A stretch of DNA of 5,491 bases from JBCBJZ01 sp038522635 (GTDB taxonomy: Bacteria; Pseudomonadota; Alphaproteobacteria; Rhizobiales; Hyphomicrobiaceae): NCBI GenBank assembly GCA_038522635.1, contig JBCBJZ010000189.1:1-5491 (forward strand), written 5' to 3'. Below the pieces are notes generated by a model that was not told the DNA's origin, made no database searches, and saw only the letters and a program-made list of their open reading frames with translations. This document shows, one piece after another, positions 1 to 4,735 of this stretch. The position numbers were made by a program, and so were the translations under genes. Within the stretch, counting starts at the first letter, position 1. Each line of letters begins with the position of its first letter.

Positions 1-16
1 AAGCTCTTGTTTTGCC

Positions 17-59
17 GTTCATCTTTCGCTTCAGGCGATTCCACCTGAAGCGGATGAAC
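17..59. repeat. Long imperfect palindrome, RIME/REP-like
   Basis: The arms at 17-35 and 44-59 are complementary. GTTCATC (17-23) pairs with GATGAAC (53-59), and CGCTTCAGG (27-35) pairs with CCTGAAGCG (44-52). That gives 16 base pairs interrupted only by a TTT bulge at 24-26, with an 8-nt loop at 36-43. The loop contains GATTC (37-41), a GANTC site of the kind methylated by CcrM in alphaproteobacteria. No T-tract follows on the plus strand, so a classical terminator is not indicated in that direction. The form resembles the dispersed intergenic palindromes (RIME/REP type) of Rhizobiales. Membership in a repeat family is inference, because only one copy is visible. Other possibilities are a terminator for a gene beyond the left edge or an mRNA-stabilising 3' structure. 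Confidence 0.6.
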
Positions 60-111
60 TCTAAACCGGCGTTGCGATCGCAGGCCTGAGGCGGACGCTG
101 GCCCAGACGTT

Positions 112-156
112 TGGCACTCTGACGCGTGGCACTCAGGTGCTTGGCACGCTGGACGC
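112..156. repeat. Three imperfect 15-bp tandem units
   Basis: Units at 112-126, 127-141 and 142-156 each begin TGGCAC: TGGCACTCTGACGCG, TGGCACTCAGGTGCT and TGGCACGCTGGACGC. The first 6 bases are identical and the rest is degenerate. The array lies just beyond the TAA stop (163-165) of the minus-strand PcfJ-like gene, so it would fall in that gene's 3' untranslated region. The rest of 1-162 holds only the palindrome at 17-59; I see no gene there. Confidence 0.45.
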
Positions 157-162
157 TTACCT

Positions 163-1503
163 TTACGCACTGGTGCGAGCGCGCGGACGGCGCCGGACGC
201 GAAGCCGGGCGGCACGCCGCGGTTCGCCGGGTGGGCGCGCCGGTGGCGTCGTCAGCAGCGCGTTCATCGAGGTCGCATGGGGCGTCGCCCGCACGTGATC
301 GAGATACGGCTTCCAAAATGTGCGCAGTAACTTCGCCGCATGGGGCGCAGGCGCGGCCGCCGGCTTCTGCGCGCTGCTCCACGGTTGATCGGCGAGGAAC
401 AAGTGCGCGGCACGCCACACGGCCTGCGGCGGCTTCTTGTTGCGCCGTGCCCGCAGGTGCGCCAGGTGGGGCACGCCCCAACTGTCAGGGTGATGCACCA
501 CTTCAAGGTCGGCAACGCTGCGGCCCTCTTTGCGGATCGAGACCATTGCGCCGTGCCCGGTTGTGGCCGGACCAACGTAATGGTCGAGGCAATTGTCCAT
601 GGCCTCGGCTTCGTCGAGCAGGTCCTCGGTGGTGCGTAAAATCTGGAAGGCGTAGTCGCCGATCTGAGCATCGCGCAGCCACGCCATGTCGCTTGGCACC
701 GCCTCGAACTGCGCCATGAAATGCACGCGTCGGCGGAACAATTGCATTTCGCGCAGCGCCCAGTTGATGCCGATGCTGCCCATAAAGCGACCGTTCAAAA
801 ACCGCGTGGCGCGCCAGGCATGTTCAAGCTGCGAGGGCTGAAGGGCATCGGGCGCGGCACCGTCTTCACCGGTCGTTGGCGCTTGCGGCGGCGGCGGCGC
901 CTGCATCGAAACCCAGGCCCAGACGGCGAGCCAGGCGATGTCGGTGTCAGCCACTTCACGGCTTAGCGTCTCTTCATGCGCCGCCATCCAGCTGCCAAAG
1001 GCCTCATCGCACAGCATCGTTGCCGCGCTGACGTTGGCGAGCCATCGCGGCTTATGCAGACGCGGTATGAGATTGAGCATGCGATGATCGAAACGATCGC
1101 CGCCCGGCAAGGGACCGAGCGGTTGGATCAGGGCCTGCGCGGGCAGCTTGCGGGTCCAGTAAGGCAGGCCAAGCGCGCTGGAGGCGGCCCTTAAGGTCCC
1201 GCCCTGCATGACGATGGCGGTGGCGTCCTTGCGGGCGGTGCGCGTGCCGTAGCCCGTGGCAAGCGCGAACAGGAGTGCTGGGAACGAGGTTGCCAAGTCG
1301 CGAAGCGGCTTATGGCGACCGGCGGTCCAGGCGATTTTGCTGCGGAAGCGGGGATCGAACACGCGGGTATGGCTCAGTGGTCCGCTTGTGGATGAGGGGG
1401 CTTGCCCTGCATTGCCGGTCTGGCTCGACCCTTCATCGCCGGCGCCGGTTTGGTCGGGTTCGCCCGTGTGCACGTGCTCTTCGATCCTGCTCATCACTTC
1501 CAT
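163..1503 (-). CDS. PcfJ-like protein of unknown function
   Basis: This gene encodes 446 residues and ends at TAA (163-165). The recognisable part is residues about 297-340, where an acidic helix leads into MDNCLDHY (302-309), a glycine-rich turn, then SIRKEGRSVADLEV (322-335). This matches my recollection of the PcfJ family core, a Met-x-x-Cys-x-x-x-Tyr motif followed by a two-strand segment of the form 'SIR..G..vAtlEl'. PcfJ proteins were first named from an enterococcal conjugative plasmid, but relatives occur on many proteobacterial chromosomes; no biochemical role is known to me. Residues 1-45 are polar and probably disordered. A proline/alanine linker lies at 202-222, and the C-terminus (423-446) is very Pro/Arg-rich. 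There is no signal peptide or membrane segment, so it is probably cytosolic. The start is uncertain: ATG at 1503 has no Shine-Dalgarno, and ATG at 1494 has GGAAG only 2 nt away. An in-frame TGA at 1528-1530 rules out a longer form. It is divergent from the rhodanese gene. Confidence 0.75.
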   Translation of the reverse strand: MEVMSRIEEHVHTGEPDQTGAGDEGSSQTGNAGQAPSSTSGPLSHTRVFDPRFRSKIAWTAGRHKPLRDLATSFPALLFALATGYGTRTARKDATAIVMQGGTLRAASSALGLPYWTRKLPAQALIQPLGPLPGGDRFDHRMLNLIPRLHKPRWLANVSAATMLCDEAFGSWMAAHEETLSREVADTDIAWLAVWAWVSMQAPPPPQAPTTGEDGAAPDALQPSQLEHAWRATRFLNGRFMGSIGINWALREMQLFRRRVHFMAQFEAVPSDMAWLRDAQIGDYAFQILRTTEDLLDEAEAMDNCLDHYVGPATTGHGAMVSIRKEGRSVADLEVVHHPDSWGVPHLAHLRARRNKKPPQAVWRAAHLFLADQPWSSAQKPAAAPAPHAAKLLRTFWKPYLDHVRATPHATSMNALLTTPPARPPGEPRRAARLRVRRRPRARTSA

Positions 1504-1770
1504 TTCAACGGCATCAACGCCCCGGCCTCATCAAACCGCATGCCTGATCACACCGACAAACGCCGTTCTGACTGTGTGGCTCCATCCAACCCTCATCGCC
1601 TCGCTATGGAAAGGTTAATGGTGCAACGTGGCGAGTTTCCGGCCTCGGTTTGTTGGGTTTGGCGCGCATCCGCAGGTGGGTGCGGCGCGATCCAGCTTTA
1701 GGGAGATACGCGCGGTGAGCTGGGATCGATGACTGAGGCGATAGCCGGGGCGATCTTTGACGCGCCGCCG

Positions 1771-1872
1771 ATGTCGCGTGCTAGCGGGCGCGAACACGAG
1801 GGCCGGCGCGAACACGAGGGCCGGCACGAACACGAGGGATGGTGTTCACGCACGCGTCACGCGGGTTTGTAG
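1771..1872 (+). CDS. Speculative small ORF with hexapeptide repeats
   Basis: ATG at 1771 opens a 33-residue frame ending at TAG (1870-1872). The 18-bp tandem units are a multiple of three, so the frame reads them as consecutive hexapeptides: REHEGR, REHEGR, HEHEGW (residues 7-24). The peptide would be rich in His, Glu and Arg, with one Cys (residue 25). Against it: no Shine-Dalgarno is visible, the ORF is short, and in GC-rich DNA any 18-bp tandem array leaves frames open. I know of no family it fits. It is listed because the repeats are in frame and the gap has no other gene. Confidence 0.15.
   Translation: MSRASGREHEGRREHEGRHEHEGWCSRTRHAGL
1788..1841. repeat. Three 18-bp tandem direct repeats
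   Basis: Units at 1788-1805 and 1806-1823 are identical (GCGCGAACACGAGGGCCG). The third, at 1824-1841, differs at three positions (GCACG instead of GCGCG, and AT instead of CC near the end). Sharp boundaries and near identity point to recent slippage or duplication. The array is about 135 bp upstream of the rhodanese start, within range of that gene's upstream regulatory region. No known operator family is recognised. Confidence 0.75.
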
Positions 1873-1932
1873 ATCGGCCTCATTCCGCCGCGGCCCGTGC
1901 GATGGTATTCGCCCCCCATCAAGATAGTGGCG

Positions 1933-1948
1933 TGAGGCTTATGCCTCA
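1933..1948. promoter_or_regulatory. Short hairpin upstream of the rhodanese start
   Basis: TGAGGC (1933-1938) and GCCTCA (1943-1948) form a 6-bp stem around the loop TTAT. The 3' arm ends on the first base of an in-frame ATG at 1948, which would therefore be partly occluded in mRNA. This is one reason to prefer the ATG at 1978 as the rhodanese start. It could be a small operator or a leader structure, or chance. Confidence 0.3.
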
Positions 1949-1977
1949 TGCATTGGAACGCTAAGGGCTTCGACACC

Positions 1978-2568
1978 ATGATCAAAGGGATGCGACCGAC
2001 CTGGCGGGCCTACGCGCTTGGCTTGGCGCTGCTGGCTGGCACCGCTGGCACGTGGGCCTACGTGGTCAGCGCGCAGAATGCTGAGCGGGTGCGGCTGGCG
2101 GATGTCGAGCGGCAGGTGGACCAGCGCTACGATACGATCAAGCATGTGAGCGCAGGCGACGTCGCGAAGCTGATGAAGCGCGAACCCAACGTCGTGGTGT
2201 TCGATGTGCGCAAGCCCGGCGAGTACGCGGTCAGCCGCATCGCTGGCGCAACCCGGGTCGATCCTGGCATCTCGAAAGCGCAGTTCATGGCGCGTTTCGC
2301 CGACAAGCTGCGCGGCAAAAAGGTCGTCTTTTATTGCTCGGTGGGGGTGCGCTCATCGCGGCTGGCGGAGCGGGTCGGCGATGCGCTTTCGGGCCGAGGC
2401 GTCTCATACGTTGCCAATATGCGTGGTGGTATTTTCCGCTGGCACAACCAATCGCGCCCGCTGGAGAACGATCAGGGTCGCACACCGTTCGTGCACCCTT
2501 ACGACAAGACCTGGGGCCGCTACGTGGAGCGTAACGACCTGACCCGGATGACGGTGATCAAGCCGTGA
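1978..2568 (+). CDS. Membrane-anchored or exported rhodanese-domain protein
   Basis: This 196-residue protein carries a single rhodanese (sulfurtransferase) domain, expected to move sulfane sulfur or handle persulfides through an active-site cysteine. N-terminal Lys3, Arg6 and Arg10 precede a hydrophobic segment (11-30), either a signal anchor or a signal peptide cleavable near Ala32. Either way the domain would face the periplasm. It spans about residues 55-165: the FDVRKPGEY strand and loop (75-83), RIAGATRVDP (87-96, the usual 'GHIpGA' region), and the active-site loop CSVGVR (120-125), in which Cys120 fits the C-x4-R form. MRGGIFRW (148-155) is the usual closing 'GG...W' segment. The remaining 30 residues are a polar tail. 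ATG at 1978 is chosen because AAGGG (1963-1967) lies 10 nt upstream; an in-frame ATG at 1948 would add ten residues that do not resemble a signal sequence. The physiological acceptor cannot be deduced. It is convergent with the IalB gene, 70 bp apart. Confidence 0.88.
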   Translation: MIKGMRPTWRAYALGLALLAGTAGTWAYVVSAQNAERVRLADVERQVDQRYDTIKHVSAGDVAKLMKREPNVVVFDVRKPGEYAVSRIAGATRVDPGISKAQFMARFADKLRGKKVVFYCSVGVRSSRLAERVGDALSGRGVSYVANMRGGIFRWHNQSRPLENDQGRTPFVHPYDKTWGRYVERNDLTRMTVIKP

Positions 2569-2580
2569 AGACCATCCGCT

Positions 2581-2601
2581 GACGGTCGAACGCCGAACGT
2601 C
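2581..2601. terminator. Possible bidirectional terminator hairpin
   Basis: GACGGTCG (2581-2588) and CGAACGTC (2594-2601) pair at 7 of 8 positions around a 5-nt loop, in the 70-bp gap between the convergent rhodanese and IalB stops. Position supports a shared terminator. The absence of a T-tract on either side and one internal mismatch argue against strong intrinsic termination. Confidence 0.25.
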
Positions 2602-2638
2602 GCCCACCGCACGTTACCATTGAAGGTCACCAGGGCCG

Positions 2639-3208
2639 CTACTTGTTCAACGCCGCGAGCGCTTGCTCAAACCCGCGTAGTGAAATCGGGATGCCGATCC
2701 CCGCCTCTTCGGTTTGGAAGATGATGAAGACCGCGGTCTTGCCCGTCTTAAGTTTCCGCACGAGCGTGGCGGGGGCGAGCACCTGTGCGAAGCACGCGAA
2801 CGAGTGGCAGCGTAGAAACGGGGCGTGACCCACGTCCTTGTTGTCGATCTTCAGCCCAAGACCTGGCGGCAGCAGAACGCCGAGGGGCGCGAACACCCGC
2901 AACACTTGCGTTCCGTTCGAAAAAGTCTGGAAGTAGACGGTCAACCCGACGTTGTTACGATCTTCCGCGGTAACGCTCTGAACCAGAGCACAGATCTCGT
3001 TCTTGGCGCCCGCGGGAGGCGGTTTGCAGACCACCTGCCAGTCACCGTATTGCGCGCGTACCGTGCCATCGGCCTTGGGCGCTTGCGCCGTCGCCGTGGC
3101 AACACTTGCAACAAGCGCGATGACGACCAGGCTCCCGCGCAGCGCCTGGGCGAAGGCGTTGTGCACAACAATCATGCATAGGCGGGCCAAAGGTCCTGCG
3201 TCCGTCAC
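2639..3208 (-). CDS. IalB-family (invasion associated locus B) periplasmic protein
   Basis: The 189-residue product has a Sec signal peptide with an extended N-region. The hydrophobic stretch is about residues 25-40 and cleavage is likely after Ala41 or Ala43 (ATAQA). The mature part opens with YGDWQVVC (54-61), the hallmark of the IalB family, then EICALVQ (71-77) and two later cysteines in FLRCHSFACF (131-140). The four cysteines (61, 73, 134, 139) suggest two disulfides. The family is named after a Bartonella locus linked to erythrocyte invasion, but it is widespread in free-living alphaproteobacteria, so no virulence role should be inferred. The true function is not established. GTG at 3208 is chosen because GAGGAGG (3216-3222) lies 7 nt upstream. 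An overlapping ATG at 3210 is followed directly by TGA. From memory, ialB-like genes are often found beside the coxBA operon in Rhizobiales; here it is divergent from coxB. Confidence 0.88.
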   Translation of the reverse strand: MTDAGPLARLCMIVVHNAFAQALRGSLVVIALVASVATATAQAPKADGTVRAQYGDWQVVCKPPPAGAKNEICALVQSVTAEDRNNVGLTVYFQTFSNGTQVLRVFAPLGVLLPPGLGLKIDNKDVGHAPFLRCHSFACFAQVLAPATLVRKLKTGKTAVFIIFQTEEAGIGIPISLRGFEQALAALNK

Positions 3209-3222
3209 ATCGAGCCCTCCTC
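3206..3222 (-). promoter_or_regulatory. ialB ribosome binding site with overlapping start-stop codon
   Basis: Read on the minus strand, GAGGAGGG (3222-3215) is the strongest Shine-Dalgarno in the window. Two starts overlap downstream: ATG at 3210-3208, followed at once by TGA (3207-3205), and GTG at 3208-3206, which opens the full gene. The spacing from GGAGG is 5 nt to ATG and 7 nt to GTG. The arrangement decides that the gene uses GTG and could lower or tune its expression by diverting ribosomes to the one-codon ORF. Confidence 0.6.
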
Positions 3223-3454
3223 AAGGCGCCATCGCGTCGATCGGCGTTCAGGCCTCAGGTGGCCGGTTTTTTGGGCCGAATTGGGACCACGAGCTGCGCG
3301 ATCACGCCAGCATTCCGCGCATTTCCAACGGGGCGCCGCGCTACGGCTAAATCGCGTGCAAATGCCGCAAGCGTAGCCCTTGAGTTAAGCCCATGACCGG
3401 TGTTGTGTGGCCAGCAATGGAAAGGCTCTAACGGGCACGGGGACCGATACCTGC
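3209..3454. other. Divergent intergenic region ialB-coxB
   Basis: About 245 bp separate the two start codons and must contain the divergent promoters of ialB and coxB. No -35/-10 pair stands out; TTGAGT at 3380-3385 is a weak -35 candidate without a good -10. GGCC elements at 3252-3255 and 3262-3265 can pair as a 4-bp stem followed by TTTTTT (3268-3273), but the stem is too short to call a terminator. No gene is supported here; an antisense open frame running into this region from 3500 has no recognisable features. Confidence 0.4.
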
Positions 3455-4528
3455 ATGATAAAGCGCACATTGATGACGCTTTCGGCGTCAACCGCAGCAC
3501 TGTTCAGCGTGGGTGCGCTGTCGACTTTGCCTGCGGTGGCCTACGAGGGACAGCCAACAAACTGGCAGATGGGCATGCAAGCGCCCGTGACCAAGGTGGC
3601 GCGCGAAATTCACGCCTTCTATGACCTGACCAACATCATCATCATCGCGATCGCGCTGTTTGTGCTGGCGTTGATGGTCTACGTGGTGCTGCGCTTCAAC
3701 GAGCGCGCCAATCCGACGCCATCGAAAACTACGCACAACGCGGTTCTTGAGTTGGTGTGGACGGCCGTGCCAGCGCTGATCCTGCTGGTGATCGCGATCC
3801 CGTCGTTCAAGCTGCTCTATATGCAGTACGACTTCCCGAAAGCGGACGTGGTGGTGAAGGCCACCGGCCACCAGTGGTACTGGGCGCATTCCTACCCGCA
3901 GGAGGACGGCGTCAATTTTGAGACGCGGCCGGTCACCGACGAGGATGTGCTACGCGCGGAGCTTGGCCGCGAAAAGTTCGAGGAGCAGTTCGGCAAACTG
4001 CAGGGCCTCGCCAAGATCAAGGCCATGTACAACGCCGCCAAGCCGCTGTGGACCAAGCAGGGCAAGGTGCGCCTCCTCAGCGTTGACAACGAAGTCGTTG
4101 TTCCGGTGAACAAAAACGTCATCGTCGAGATCACGGCCGGTGATGTGATCCACAATTGGACGATCCCGTCATTCGGCTCGAAGATGGACGCGGTGCCTGG
4201 GCGTTTGGCGCGCACATGGTTCAACGCCGAGAAAAAGGGCGTGTTCTACGGGCAGTGCTCGGAGCTTTGCGGTAAGGACCACTCGGCGATGCCGATTGCG
4301 GTTCGGGTGGTCGATCAAGAGGTCTATGCGAGCTGGATCAAGCTGAAGAAGGATGCGGCTGCGGCCGGGAAGGCGCGGGACCGCAAGAAGCAGCGTGAAC
4401 TTGACCAGAAGGCACGTGAGTTGATCCAGGCTGCCGCGAAGCGCGATGCCAAAGAGCGCCAGCTTGCGCGTGCGCGCAGCCAAGCGCCCGGTGATGCGAC
4501 CGCGGCCGCGCCGACGGCCACCCGCTGA
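3455..4528 (+). CDS. coxB: Cytochrome c oxidase subunit II (aa3 type)
   Basis: CoxB accepts electrons from cytochrome c at the binuclear CuA centre on the periplasmic side and passes them to CoxA. In the 357-residue form, residues 1-29 are a signal peptide (Lys3, Arg4, hydrophobic core, cleavage near AVA at 27-29). Two membrane helices follow at about 60-80 and 100-122. The aromatic electron-entry motif is GHQWYW (138-143). The CuA ligands are complete: His233 in VIHNWTIPSFG, then Cys268, Glu270, Cys272, His276 and Met279 in GQCSELCGKDHSAM. Two features are unusual: a long charged segment between GHQWYW and the cupredoxin core (about 158-205), and a Lys/Arg/Glu/Ala-rich tail of about 60 residues (296-357) predicted to be helical. 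ATG at 3455 is preferred because it gives a proper signal peptide and has GGGGA at 3439-3443, 11 nt upstream; GTG at 3407 would add 16 residues without a ribosome binding site. It precedes coxA by 207 bp. Confidence 0.96.
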   Translation: MIKRTLMTLSASTAALFSVGALSTLPAVAYEGQPTNWQMGMQAPVTKVAREIHAFYDLTNIIIIAIALFVLALMVYVVLRFNERANPTPSKTTHNAVLELVWTAVPALILLVIAIPSFKLLYMQYDFPKADVVVKATGHQWYWAHSYPQEDGVNFETRPVTDEDVLRAELGREKFEEQFGKLQGLAKIKAMYNAAKPLWTKQGKVRLLSVDNEVVVPVNKNVIVEITAGDVIHNWTIPSFGSKMDAVPGRLARTWFNAEKKGVFYGQCSELCGKDHSAMPIAVRVVDQEVYASWIKLKKDAAAAGKARDRKKQRELDQKARELIQAAAKRDAKERQLARARSQAPGDATAAAPTATR

Positions 4529-4735
4529 GGCCTCCGGTAGGATCCGCCAAGGCCCACTCGGGGCAGGGTAGGTCCCGACAAGGGCAAGACCACCGCTGGC
4601 GTTCGACACCTGAGCGGTGGTCATTCTGGAAGACGCGCCTCGACCCGTGGCGTGGGAAACGAAACGACTTTCACGGCAAGAACGGTGTGCGGTAACGCCT
4701 GACCTGCCAGACGATGGAAAGAAAGGTGCCACGCG
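4529..4735 (+). other. coxB-coxA intercistronic spacer
   Basis: The spacer of 207 bp is long for an operon and contains no supportable gene. Its main feature is the hairpin at 4588-4622. The last 20 bases carry the coxA ribosome binding site, AAAGG at 4722-4726, 9 nt before the ATG. No clear promoter was seen, so co-transcription with coxB is the default assumption. Confidence 0.5.
4588..4622. terminator. Perfect 10-bp-stem hairpin between coxB and coxA
   Basis: GACCACCGCT (4588-4597) and AGCGGTGGTC (4613-4622) are exact reverse complements around a 15-nt loop. The stem is GC-rich, but the bases after it (ATTCTGG) are not a T-tract, so a full intrinsic terminator is doubtful. In this position it could cause partial termination, protect the coxB 3' end after processing, or be a symmetric protein-binding site. 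The structure is certain; its function is not. Confidence 0.5.

Larger units (their letters stand above)
1504..1977. other. Divergent intergenic region between the PcfJ-like and rhodanese genes
   Basis: This gap of about 470 bp must carry the promoters for two divergent genes. I could not identify a convincing -35/-10 pair on either strand; TTGACG at 1757-1762 is the nearest to a -35 box but has no good partner. The stretch holds a three-unit 18-bp tandem repeat (1788-1841), a small possible ORF reading through it (1771-1872) and a short hairpin (1933-1948). A minus-strand open frame from a GTG at 1833 down to 1615 has no family resemblance and no ribosome binding site, and is not called. Confidence 0.5.

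Noticed and set aside
112..156. CRISPR array
   Set aside because: The units are only 15 bp, contiguous and without spacers; the same holds for the 18-bp array at 1788-1841. No cas gene is present.
126..719. 197-codon plus-strand open frame
   Set aside because: It lies antisense to the PcfJ-like gene, has Arg/Ala/Pro-rich composition typical of a GC-rich shadow frame, and shows no domain or ribosome binding site.
1615..1833. Minus-strand 72-codon frame with PALVFA repeats
   Set aside because: It starts at GTG inside the 18-bp tandem array, and its repeats merely translate that array; the remainder looks random.
3252..3273. Intrinsic terminator with a T6 run upstream of coxB
   Set aside because: The stem is only GGCC/GGCC (4 bp), and no plus-strand gene ends just upstream.
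3255..3500. Minus-strand 81-codon frame in the ialB-coxB gap
   Set aside because: It starts inside coxB on the opposite strand, has no ribosome binding site that I could see and no family resemblance.
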